DNA of 64,000 nt, taken from Microcebus murinus (taxonomy: Eukaryota > Chordata > Mammalia > Primates > Cheirogaleidae). The position numbers were made by a program, and so were the translations under genes. The notes under the pieces are model-generated. The model ran no database searches, was not told the DNA's origin, and saw nothing but the letters and a program-made list of their open reading frames with translations. Shown in pieces: positions 1-13,340 of the stretch (within the stretch, counting starts at the first letter, position 1; each line of letters opens with the position of its first letter). The stretch lies in the NCBI RefSeq assembly GCF_040939455.1, contig NC_134106.1, positions 76,825,001 through 76,889,000 of the forward strand, given 5' to 3'.

Positions 1-368
1 CCAGGTTGAAGATGAGTAACCAGTCAAAAACAGGATACTGATAAGACGCTGATTGGGGCTGATTAACCCAGACCCAAGCCTCATTGTCACCCCACTCTAT
101 TTTTTGTTTCTACTTCCTTGTTTCTGTATGCTTATAAAACCTACTAAGAATCTAAGTAAAGCAGACCTTGACAACCATTTGCTTGGTCTCGTTCCTTTCT
201 CTTGCCCATCTCTTTCAGGCAAGGTTCCCCCTTGACCCCTGCGAGTAACAGAAGGTCCCGCGGGTCGGGACACTTTACGAATGTTATCTGGGAAAGAAGG
301 AAGGTGGGAGGAAGAAAGGAAGGAAGAAAGAGAAGGAGGAAAACAATGCAAGCAAGCAAAAAGAAAGT
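1..368. other. FAM178B intron, no gene seen
   Basis: Unique-looking DNA with a purine-rich GGAAG/GAAAG stretch at about 295-345. Two short overlapping frames are not credible genes. Confidence 0.6.
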
Positions 369-697
369 GGCCAGCGGGGCCCGGTGGCTCACTCCTGTAA
401 TCCTACCACTCTGGGAGGCTGAGGTGGGAGGACTGCTTGAGGTCAGGAGTTCAAGACCAGCCTGAGCAAGAGGGAGACCCTGTCTCTACTAAAAAACTGG
501 AAAAAATTAGCCAAGCAACTAAAAACAGAAACAAAAATTAGCTGGGTGTGATGGCAAGCACCTATAGTCCCAGCTACTCGGGAGGCTGACACAGCAGGAT
601 TGCTTGAGCCCAGGAGTCTGAGGTTGCTCTGAGTTAGGCTGATGTCATGGCACTCTAGCCTGGGCAGAGCAAGACTTTGTCCAAAAAACAAAAAAAG
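369..697 (+). mobile_element. Strepsirrhine Alu
   Basis: Dimeric Alu, plus orientation, from GGCCAGCGGGGCCCGGTGG through the internal A-rich linker to an AAAAAACAAAAAAA tail. The reading 'cctgtaatcctaccactctgggagg' is the lemur/galago type. It has a poor CpG content and is moderately old. Confidence 0.92.
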
Positions 698-1230
698 TGA
701 CCCACAAAATGGGGGCCTGTGTAAGAGAGCCCCAAAGCCCCAGTGTCTATGATACCAAAGCTCCAAGAACAAAGGGAAAAGCGTGGTGACCAAGCGATGA
801 AGAAGAAAGGGTCCAAAGACCCTGCTCATGAAAATGAAACTTATTTTGTTCTTAGAGCTGAACATCTCGCCCACTTTCAAAATATCCAAAGAATGTACTG
901 GCCAGGGTCATTCTATTTTATTATATCCCCCTCCTCCTACACAAATATTACAGAAGCTGATAGAGAATGGAATGAGTAGGTAAAAATGAACAACATTGTC
1001 TTGGAAGCTAATGGGAAATAACCTACGCATGCTTTGCTCCTTTTCTAAAGTGTTTTAATCTTGCTGATGGCGCTCCTTTTCTTGAGGCACTGCTTCGAGA
1101 CTGGTACTGGGTTAATGGCCAGTCCTACACTGGCTCAGCCAAAACATTTTTGTTAAAGAAACATGAGGTCATTTCTCTCAAGCAATTAGTTGCACAAGAA
1201 TATGTTTGCTTTCAAAACCAAATTCTACCA

Positions 1231-1248
1231 CACACACACACACACACA
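1231..1248 (+). repeat. (CA)n microsatellite
   Basis: Nine CA units at the left border of the L1. Confidence 0.9.
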
Positions 1249-1747
1249 AACTATTAGAGCTAATAAATGGGTATAGCAAGATTGTAGGATACAAGGTCAA
1301 TATACAAAAATCTGTTGTATTTCTATACACTAGCAATGAACAATCCGAAAAGGAAATTAAGAAAACAATTCCATTTATAAGAGCATCAAAAAGAATTAAA
1401 TATTTATGAATAAATTTAACAAAAGAGGTATAAGACACATATACTGAAAACTGTAACACATTGTTGAAAGAAATTAAAGAAGATCTAAATAAATGGAAAG
1501 ATATCCCATGTTCATGGATTGGAAGACTTATTATTATTAAGATGGCAATACTATCCAAAGCTATATATAGAATCAAAACAATCACTCTCAAAATCCCCAT
1601 TGCCATTTTTGCAGAAATTGACAAGCTGATCCTAAAATTCATACGGAAATGCAAGGAACCCAGAATAGCCAAAATAATTTTTAAGAGTATAATACTTGGA
1701 AGACTCACACTTCTCAATTTTAAAACTTACTATAAGCTACAGTAATC

Positions 1748-1812
1748 AAGAATTTATACACAGCAGAAGGCGAGGAAAAAAGAAAAAAAAAAAAAAAAAA
1801 AAAAAGAATTTA
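1748..1812 (+). mobile_element. Tiny poly(A)-tailed insertion with target-site duplication
   Basis: The 9-base sequence AAGAATTTA occurs at 1748-1756 and again at 1804-1812. Between them lie about 18 bases of unique sequence (ACAGCAGAAGGCGAGG) and a long A-run. L1 sequence continues on both sides. This is an L1-machinery insertion of a very short 3' end of an RNA; the source is unknown. Confidence 0.65.
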
Positions 1813-2350
1813 GAGTACTGGAGTAATGATTGACAATAGAATAAAATTGAGAGACCAGAAATAAGCCCTTACATTTATGGTCAATTGATTTTCAATAAAG
1901 ATATCAAGACAATTCAATGGGAAAAGAACAGTCTTTTCAACAAACAGTGCTGGGACAACTGATATCCATATATAAAAGAATGAAGTTGGATTCCTATTTC
2001 ACATCATATACAAAAATAAACTCAAAATAGATCAAAGACCTAAATTTATGAGCTGAATTATAAAACTCTTAGAAGAAAACGTACATGAAAATTTTCATGA
2101 CCTTAGATTAGGCAATGGTGTCTTTAGGTGTAACACCAAAGGCACAGGCCACAAAGGAAAAAAATAAAGTGGATTTCATCAAAATTAAAAACTTTTATGC
2201 ATTAAACGACACTATCAAGAGAGTAAAAAGACAACCCACAGAATGAGAGAAAATATTTGCCCACATCACATAACTAGTAAGGGTCTAGTACCAAGAATGT
2301 ATAAAGAACTCCTGCAACTCAACAAAAAAAAAGACAAACAATCCAATTGA

Positions 2351-3351
<1,001 letters not shown>

Positions 3352-3597
3352 AAAAGTGAGGAAAGTATTTGACTAGACATTTTCTCAGAGAAAATATAAA
3401 AATGGTCAATAAGAACATGAAAAGATGCTCAACAAGCCTAGTCATCAGGGAAATGCAAACCACAATGAGATATTACTTCACACCCTAGGATGACTACTAT
3501 CAAAAAGATAGACAACAACAAATGTTTGTAAAGATGTGGAAAAATTTGAACCCTCATATATTGCTAATGGAAATGTAAAATGATGTAGCCACTTCAG

Positions 3598-3958
<361 letters not shown>

Positions 3959-4510
3959 TTCCAAAAGGTTAAACATAGAGCTACCATCTGACCCAGTAAT
4001 TCTACTCTTAAGTATATTAATATTGGGTAATTAATATATACTCAAGAGAATTGAAAACATATGGCCACATGAACACTTGTATGTAAATGTTCATAACAGT
4101 ATTATTCATAATGGTCAAAAGATAGAAACAATCTAAGTGTGCACCAATTGATGAACAGATAAATAAAAAGAAATGATGACTGATATATGCTATAACATAC
4201 ATGAACCCTTGAAAATACTGCTAAGAAAAGAAGCCATAAAAAAAGGTCATATAGTATATGATTCCATTTATATGAAATGTCCAGAATAGGCAAATCCATA
4301 GAGACAGAAAGTAGATTAATGATTGCCAGGGGTTGGGAGAAGGAAGAATGGGGAGTGACTGCTGTCAGGCAAGAGATTTCTTTTTGGTGATGAAAATGTT
4401 CCAGAATTAGACAGTGGTAATGGTTGAACAACTGTAAATATACTAAAAAACACTGAATCATACACTTTAGAAGGGTGAACTGTATGGTATGTGACTTATA
4501 TATTTAAAAA

Positions 4511-5351
4511 ACCAACAATTTCATCCTGACCTTGCCAAATATTAATAAAGCTTCACTGTGCCTGCAATGCCCCCTCCCTCTCCCGCCCCGTCCTCCAAGA
4601 TCTGGCCCCAAATTTTTCAGTTTCATCTCCTACTCTTCCTACTTTAAGGAAGCCCCCCTTTTCCTCGTCTGTTCCCACTGTTCTTTGCTTCCCTTACATC
4701 TCTGCACACCCAAATCCTATTCCCAAGGCTGCAAATCAGTGGTCTATAGTTGAATAATGTCTGCCAGATGGGTTCATGGTGGTTTTTTAAATTGTCATTG
4801 TTAACTGAATTAGTTATCAAGAGGAGATTTCAAGTAAATATTCATATTCTGGCTGTGGCAGATTCTGCTGGCTGCCTATCCAAGAGCCCTTATCCCCTTC
4901 TTCTCTGCTAAGGGAACTCTGGTTTTGTTCTGGTGTCAGCTCAGGAGGTGAGTCCACCCCAGCAAAAAAGCCATGTCATTCCCCTCACCTTTGCAGAGGC
5001 TGGCCTACGGGTGGCTACTTGAGCAGTCAGAGCTCTGAGCTGCAGGCAACAGTAGCTCTGGCTACTTCAGCAGAAAACAGGTTTATTATATGCCGGAAGA
5101 CAGTCTACTACATAGCCAAGTAAGCTTAGGCTCCAGGGTCCCTCACTTGCATGAGCCCCTGTGAGTGTTCTAAGGGTGGGTAGGGAAGCCAGGTTGCAAT
5201 CAGCAAGGATTACTATAAGCACATTTCTGGAAACTATCCCAGAGAGATATGGCAGAAAGAGACTTCAACCTCTAAAGGTCTAGCATTTGGTATAATTTCT
5301 TTACTCATGCTAAATAGATGTTCACGTTCATATTGAATTTTCCATGTAATG
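4511..5351. other. Intronic stretch without a gene
   Basis: L2-like C/T-rich sequence to about 4760, then about 590 bases I cannot assign. No splice-flanked frame was found. Confidence 0.5.
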
Positions 5352-5719
<368 letters not shown>

Positions 5720-5722
<3 letters not shown>

Positions 5723-5890
5723 TATGTTAGAATTACAGATAAGGATTTTAAAGCAGCTATTGTAAAGAAAATAAGCTCATAATGAACAAACAGGAAATCC
5801 AGTAGAGAACTAGAAACTATAAAAATATTAAAGAACTAAATGGAAATTCCAAAACTAAAAATTCAAATATCTAAAAAGAGGCTGGAAAAG
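5720..5890 (+). mobile_element. Old L1/HAL1 fragment
   Basis: 'taaaaatattaaagaactaaatggaaattccaaaactaaaaa' is LINE ORF1-type A-rich sequence. No frame is preserved. Confidence 0.5.
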
Positions 5891-6439
5891 CAAGTCTCCT
5901 GGGTTCTACCTTAAAGGGGTAGGATTCATGAGGCTGGAAATTTTCCAGGTATAGCCAGGGTGTTCAAAAGGCACTGAGCAGACAGAAAACTTGGCAAGTA
6001 TCCTCTAAAGCCTGTGACCCAATTGTGTCTAATGAAACAAAATGGAAATAATGTCCTGATAAAAAGAGAGGAAAGTATGAGTGGTGATGACCTCTTATGC
6101 CCCATCCTTTCCCTTCTGCCTTGAACACTGTTGTCTCACGAGAACATGATGTCTGGAGCTATGGCAGCCATTTTGCAATCTTGAGGGAAAGTATTGAGAA
6201 GGGCAGACACAGAATCCAGAGCCCTGATACTGTAGATCTGCTGAACATATCACAGAATCACCTACCTCTGGATTTCTTGTCATGTGTGATAACAAACTGC
6301 TCTTAATTAGGGATTTGTTACTAATAGTCAAAATATATCCTAATTGAAATGTGGCTTCTCTTGAAAATGGAATGATCTGGCAATACTGGACCTGCATTTA
6401 CCTATACCAAAACTGGTGCAGACAGCCCCTTCAGACAAG

Positions 6440-7125
<686 letters not shown>

Positions 7126-7769
7126 CCTGCAATGAAGAGCGGCAATGTTCCAGAACATCCCTTCCTCACCAAGAACTTTGCACAGGTGTGTGTGCTGTTT
7201 CTCAAGAATATAATTCCCCATCACACCCTCATACCAATGTACCCTGGGCTGCTCAGCCCTCAGCCCCAGTCACCGGAGCATGCCGGAAACAGCCAATGCT
7301 CTGAAGTCCAGGTCCCAGGCCCTGTCCTGGGCCCCTCTGCCCTCCCTTTACTCAGGAAGTGGGTTGGGATAAAGACGATTGCATAAGACCCTTCCTACAT
7401 ACTCTGGAAAGAGCTATCAGTCACCACAAAGTCCAGAAAAGACAGAAATTTACATGCACACAAATCTCCCATTTTACATATGAGAAAGGACCGGCCACTT
7501 GAAAACACACACACGCAATCATGGATACAGAAAGGAAGGGAGTCAGCCTTCTGCCCCGAGCTCTGTACCTTAGAGCCCTGCAGTCCTCTCAGACACACTC
7601 AGAGCACTCAGGTTGTCAGTGAAGCCTGAGGAGCATGACTTCCTTTTGCATCAATCCTGGATCTAATCTACACTTAGAAATGAACTGGTAGTTGATTTTA
7701 GTTCTAGCTTTTGGCAGAAAAGTTGGCACCTGGCACCTGGCTCTTTGCTCTCTACCAGCCTTTTGTTTT

Positions 7770-8395
7770 TGTTTTTCCAATTGTAGTAAAATACACATAA
7801 CATAAAATTTACCATCTTTACCATTTCTACGTGTGCGATTCAGTGGCATTAAGTACATTCACATTGTTATGCAACCATCACCACCATCCACCTCCAGAAC
7901 TTTTTCATCTTCCCAAACTGAAACTCTAGATCCATTAAACAACAACTCCCCATTCTCCCTCCTCCCAGCCCCTGGCAAACTCCTTTCCACTTTCTGTCTC
8001 TATGAATTTGACTACTTTGGGTACCTCATGTAAGTTCAATCATACAGTATTGTTCTTTTGTGTTTTATTTCACTTAGCATAATGTTTTCAAGGTTACATG
8101 TTGTAGCAGTGTCAGAATTTCCATTTTTTTTTTTTATAATATATCATGACATTCAAAGAAATGCCTTCCTTTTAAGGCTAAATAATATTCTGCCATTATG
8201 TCTATACCACATTTTGTTTATCCATTTCTCATTGGACACCTGGGTTGCCTCCACCTCTTGGCTATTGTAAATAATGCTGTTAAGAACCTAGGTATGCAAA
8301 TATCTATTCAAGTCTCTACTTTCAATGCTCTTATGGTCCCAGCCTCTGACTTTCCCCTCATCAGTAGAGATCCTCTAGATCAATTTCTATTCCAC
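7770..8395 (-). mobile_element. L1M 3' region, antisense
   Basis: Reads on the plus strand as the reverse of old L1: AAAATTTACCATCTTTACCA, CACCATCCACCTCCAGAAC and TCTATGAATTTGACTACTTT. Frames across it are spurious. Confidence 0.82.
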
Positions 8396-8776
8396 TAAGC
8401 AGAGAAACAGAATTCCAGATTGGCTCTCACGTAATGTCTATGGGAGATGCTCTGGAGTCGGGAGAGCCAGAGCCGAGCTGACCAATAACCCGGGTCACCC
8501 GGGAACTGGTTTCTGGCCCCTGTGATAGAGGGTGAATCAGAAACAATTTGGCAAGAAGCAAAGGAGGGTAGGACATCCCTGCTGCCTCTGCGGAGGAGAC
8601 ACATACCACTGCACGGAGGAGAAGAGCAGGACAAGGGAGGCCTCTGTTCCCAAAAGGGCAGGCATGCCGCAGAGACGGCCCCCGGGGCTCCAAAGGGCAG
8701 CTGGGGCTGCAGGGGCAGAGGTTACAGAAAGGGAGAGGGTGCTGAGACTGGTGCTATTCAGAAGACCTCAGTTAGT

Positions 8777-8803
8777 GGGGTCTGTGGTGGGGTGGGGGTG
8801 GGG
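8777..8803 (+). other. G-quadruplex motif
   Basis: Four runs of four or more G, with loops of up to eight bases and the last three runs one base apart (GGGGTGGGGGTGGGG). It lies in a FAM178B intron on the non-template strand of the plus direction. Confidence 0.75.
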
Positions 8804-9709
8804 AGTCTGGAATGCTCTAATTTGACAGATGGCTCCCAGCTTAGTCAACCCCTAAAGCAGAAGAGGCACAAAAGCAAAAACTCAAAGGGCTAAGGGGTAA
8901 ATGGTGCATCACAGGTCTATAACCTTGGCCTTCAGAGCTTCCGTGCTTTGGCGGGCAGGAGAGCAGACTACAGCTGGGCAAAGGCGGAGTCTGGGCACCT
9001 GTGAATCCCTCTCACCGTATGCTGTCAGCAACTTTCAACTGGTTACGTGATAGTTTTTGGTGCCAAAGTGTGTGGGTTCAGGTATTGAATGACAGCCTGG
9101 AAAGGGCACAGCCATTGTGGAACTCTGTACATCTTAAAGTATTATAAACACGAATTGAATACACCTCCTAAATGCCATGATCAAGGAACGGACTTGAGGC
9201 TCTCATTCCAGCCCAGACCAAACTTAGGGGTACCGCTGATACCCTATCAGCCAGAGGGCTGTCAGTCGGGGGACAGCTTTAGGAACCTCCCCCTTGGTGA
9301 CCCCAACTCAAGGAGCTGCCCTGATTTATGCAGATGTTCCCGGAACACTCCCAAGCAAACTGGGGCTCTAGAGAAGAACCCGGAGGCAAGAAGTCCCTCA
9401 GCCCCAGACACTGCCTCAGTCTGAGCCCAGTTCCTGGACTGCTCCGGGATCCCGAGAGTCTGTGAGGTCAGCCTGGACTTGGCTGCGTGACCTGGATCAA
9501 GGTGCCAAGGAGCCTGTCACCTCAGCTTTTTACTAAGACTGGAGCCAGAGCCAAAGATGCCCTGATGTCTCCAATCCTGGTGACGCAATGTCCCCACCAG
9601 CACCTGCCCTGCACGCTGGGCTCCAGGAACACTGAGGGTCATGTATCCTACAGGCTTGAGAGTCTGGGCACTCAGAACTGCAGTCTCCAACCCACACCTC
9701 AGTACTGAC

Positions 9710-9794
9710 CAGACTGACAGAAGAGCCCATCCACGCTGAGATCCCACAGGAGACCAAAGGCTCCTGAAGAAGTTTCTGGAGGCCATGTCAGCAG
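9710..9794 (-). CDS. FAM178B: FAM178B internal exon ([19 protein letters not shown])
   Basis: The acceptor is TTTTTTTCTACCTAG and the donor GTCAGT, a weaker but acceptable 5' splice site. The exon starts in phase 0, directly after 'LLQWLFQ', and ends with one base of a split codon after 28 codons. The peptide is [20 protein letters not shown] followed by VDGLFCQS. This agrees with the segment that follows 'WLFQ' in human FAM178B as I remember it. It is the last exon I find in the window; the remaining C-terminal exons should lie beyond the left edge. A MIR sits immediately beyond its acceptor side (about 9885-10045). Confidence 0.92.
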
Positions 9795-9884
9795 CTAGGT
9801 AGAAAAAAACAAAAGTTAGCTGGGTCATTCCCATGGAGTAATGGTAGCAAAATTCTACTACTCCATGTTAAACAAATGCCATTT

Positions 9885-10045
9885 AATCTTCACAAGTCCA
9901 CATAGGAGGAGGATACTGTCATTATTGCCACTTTACATATGAGGAAACCAAGCTCAGAGAGATCAAGCAATTCCCCCAGGATCACATAGCTAGTAAACAG
10001 CAAAGCCAGGATTCAAGTCCAGGTTTGTGTCACTTGAAACCTACT
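9885..10045 (+). mobile_element. MIR SINE
   Basis: TATGAGGAAACCAAGCTCAG, 'cacatagctagtaaacagcaaagccaggattcaagtccagg': the MIR core and tail are well preserved, next to the acceptor of the FAM178B exon at 9710-9794. Confidence 0.88.
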
Positions 10046-13000
10046 CTGGCCACCTTCCTGTGTGGGAGTCTTGGTTCTCCTGGTCACAGCCATGCCCCTC
10101 CAGGGCAGGGGCCAGTATAGAGGAGAGAAGGAGCTTGCAGGCACTGGCCACAGTCAGCTGGACAAAGAGAGGGGCAGCCCCTCTCTGTGACCCTTGAATT
10201 ATTTCCAGGTCAACACGTTAACCTATCATCTGAGACCACTGGCCTGGAAGGTCCTTGGTACTGAGCACAGGTACTCAAACAATGGTTGACAGGGGAATCA
10301 CCCACCTGACTCAGACTCCCTGGGGTCTTTATCTGAATGCTCTTTCAGTCTGAGGGGCATAAGCTGGGGATCTGGAACATGGAGATGAGCAGTGGGACAG
10401 GACCTACCCACGAGTGCCATCTGGTCTCTGCAGACACTCAGAGGCAGGGTTTCTCCGTGGCTGGCCACGCTGCCCATTCCACTGCTTCTCCTGAGAATGC
10501 TGAGACAAGCCTGCTGTGGTGGCACTGTGGGCACATCCACTTTCAGGATGAGGCTGTTTGTCTTCCCAGGGATTGGGCACTGTTGCTGGGGGACCCTGAG
10601 CCCAAGCGCTCTCTGGGTATTAACCTTGGAGGGATTACCTGGCCCAAGGTTGTGTCCCTCAACAAATGCAACCCACATCTGACCAGGGGCTGGTGCTGGG
10701 TCCAAGGGCCTGGACCCCTTGCCTCCATCGGGACAACTCTAAAAGGTCATGGAGTTGCAGAGTCCCAAGGGGACTGCTCTCCCTCCCTCACATGTGTGGT
10801 TGAGAGTGCTCCCCAGTAAACCTGCACAGAAAACACCAGCTCAGAGTCTAAAACTGTGCCTTTCTCCTCCTTTTGTACCTTCTGGTAATTTTTTCATAGT
10901 TGAACCCTTGACTATCTCCTAACAAGAATATACATTCACTGAGGACATATGCTACCTGCTTTTATCCACCTACCCCAATAAGGCTTACCTGCAGGTATGC
11001 ACGAGGGCTCCAGGACAAGCCACAGAGATCTTCAGCACTGGGGCCATAACCTGTTCGGCCAATGCCCAAGTGCCCACTGCACACCCCACTGAAGCCCCTG
11101 GGAGAGGGGAGGAGGGTGGGTAGCAGGACCAAGTCCCTGAGAGAACTCAGGATGGCTTTTCAAAGAAAGTCAAACAAACAGAGTTGGAGAGGTCTGCCAT
11201 CCTCACCTACCCCTGGCTCTCAGAATGGGCCCCAGGTACACATGTGGCCCCTGTCAGCCCTGGGACTCCACTTACCTAGCTGTCTTTGATCAGACTGGGG
11301 AACCACTTAATCCCTCTTAGCCTAACCAGATTCTCCTTCCTGGGGAATGAGATGTGGGAACAGGGTCTGGCCTTACTTGGCCATGGAGCCTGGGGAGGGG
11401 AGAGAAGCAGAGGCCTGTCTTAGGATCCCAGCCTTTACTCATCCCTGGTTCCAGCCCTTCCTGCGGCCCAGCAAATCTCCCATGAACCACCCCTGCACCT
11501 TTTTAAGAATCCCCCTGGAGACTTCAGGGAGCCCCCATGGATTTCTGCCTCCAGCAACCAGAGTCCTGCAAGAGGTTCTGCAGCGCACCAAGTATACTGC
11601 CCAGAAGGCTCCCAAAGCCAAGTGCATGCCTTTCATGGACCTGCCTTCAGCTGTGTGAGAGGCGGGTGCATTTGTTTCTCCTTCCTGCAGAGTGTAACCG
11701 GAAGCTCTACAGTAACATCATTCTTTGCAGACGATGGCCAGGCCCTGAGCAGAGGTGTGGGGGACCATAAGGACAAGGCAGGTCACAGGATTCCCTCACC
11801 TAACCTTCACATGCACCATGGGCCCCAGCATCCTGAGGCACAGAGCTCAGCTCGCTCTGTGACTCAACTCGCCCAAGGTGACACGGTGGCAAGAGGCAGA
11901 GCCAGAACTCACGCCTAGTTTGTCTGACCCCAGGGCTGGCTCCCTGACTCCTCTCCTCTGTGCCTCCTAGCGTGACAGAGATGGGGGAAGAGCTGGGGAG
12001 GGCCGGCCTGTGCCTCCCGGGGCTGGGGTCGCAGAACCTTGTGGAGACCGATGCACCAACAGGGAAGGCATGCCACACCGTGTCAGGGTCACACAAGGAC
12101 CCTCTGTGGGCACTGTCTCAGATGGGCTCTTTGTGCCTCCCAATGCCCGATTGTACATTTTGTCATATACTGTGCAAGGCGCAGAGAGGCTGCGCTGACT
12201 AGGGAAGAGAAGAATGGCCCCACTGTTCCTGTTACTCACCACGGCTCCTTCTGGGCCTTAGGGTAGGGGGCAATAGCTACACACAAGGACCCCAGGAGCC
12301 AGTGTCTCCTTTTCCTCTAGGGCAGGGATGAACAAATGTGAAAGTCCCCAGAGGAAGAAGAGAGAGCTGGAGGGCTCCTTCTGGACGGCGGCCAGCCTGC
12401 TGAGCTGAGGAGTTCCTGGAATAATCCACCCTACATAGTGGCTCTGATTTACAGCTGGGGTCCAGGCTCTAACTGGCAGGAATGGGACCAGCTGGAACTT
12501 GTGACCTGCCTGTCCCCGAACAGGGATGGTCCTGGGCGGTGGCCAAGGCCAGGCCGGCATCCTCATGCCGTGCATTCAGATCACAGCAGTTGGGTCCTGG
12601 GCTGTCCTGCCGGCTTCTCTCGATCTTCCTCCGTGCAAAGGTTTCAAGCCCCAGGCAGAACGCATGTCCCCCAGGGCAAAATGTTCTAGCAGCAACCGTG
12701 AGGGAAGAAATGGGGTGGTATGGACACAGCTATTCTAGGCTTTTCCAGCTAACCTACAACTGCACAGAGGGAAGCAAATGCTCAAACACCCGAGCACCCT
12801 CAGCTCCAGATTTATGAGGGCCCCACACTTCAAGGGGTGCTGCAGGGCTGCGGTGGGCCCTGAGATGATCTTTGTCACAACAGAAGCACTTGTTGAGTGG
12901 CATGGACTGAATCCCCGAGAGGCTAGACCTGAAGTTCACTTGGAACACCAGGCCCCTCAGGAAAGGCACAGGCAGCAGCCTGAGACACACACTCTGAGGT

Positions 13001-13234
13001 GGGAGGCAGAGGTCCCCAGGCGGTCGCCAGCTCTGTGGGCCCACAGGCGAGTCCTGGCACCTCCCTGACCTTGGCATCCTTAGCATTATGGTGAGGATTA
13101 ATGTCTGATCAACCTCCCTCCCTCCACTCGTCCTGAGCCCAGTCCAGCAGCACCCAAGGCAAGAAGAGGTTAAGTGTCCAGGGCTACCAGGCCGCAACGC
13201 TCCCGCCACCTAGTGGCAGGTCCATGGTTCTCAC
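10046..13234. other. FAM178B intron (3.4 kb with the MIR)
   Basis: GC-rich (about 55%) mostly unique intron. Frames over 100 codons at 10298-10819 and 12754-13209 overlap each other on both strands and lack splice sites or family resemblance, so I do not call them. A minus-strand donor-like GTAAGC at about 10985 has no convincing exon behind it. Confidence 0.6.
11790..11945 (+). mobile_element. MIR SINE
   Basis: 'aactcgcccaaggtgacacggtggcaagaggcagagccagaactcacgcc' is the MIR core. Confidence 0.7.
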
Positions 13235-13340
13235 CTGGAACAGCCACTGGAGCAGGGGCACCGGGCAGTCGGGCGCGTGCAGGTAGAGTGTGCTCAAGAG
13301 GCCGCTGCGCAGAAGGGAGAGCTGCTGGGCCAGCGGGGAG
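13235..13340 (-). CDS. FAM178B: FAM178B internal exon ([16 protein letters not shown])
   Basis: On the minus strand the acceptor is CTGCCCGCAG and the donor GTGAGA. One leading base completes Ser with the previous exon, followed by 35 codons, ending in phase 0. The peptide is [20 protein letters not shown], then [15 protein letters not shown]. It continues the alpha-helical FAM178 domain; 'LLQWLFQ' is a family hallmark. The exon is GC-rich, unlike the surrounding intron. It is separated by about 6.2 kb of intron from the exon at 19590 and by about 3.4 kb from the next exon at 9794. Confidence 0.94.

Noticed and set aside
443..889. 148-codon minus-strand frame
   Set aside because: Half of it is Alu sequence in antisense; the typical Alu-derived reading 'LSLRVAGTIGACHHTQLIF' type is present.
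10298..10819. Overlapping 135- and 160-codon frames on opposite strands
   Set aside because: Mutual shadows in GC-rich intron, without splice sites or FAM178 family similarity.
12754..13209. 151-codon minus-strand frame ending just before the 13.2 kb exon
   Set aside because: It lies past the GTGAGA donor, in intron. It is not contiguous in frame with the real exon.
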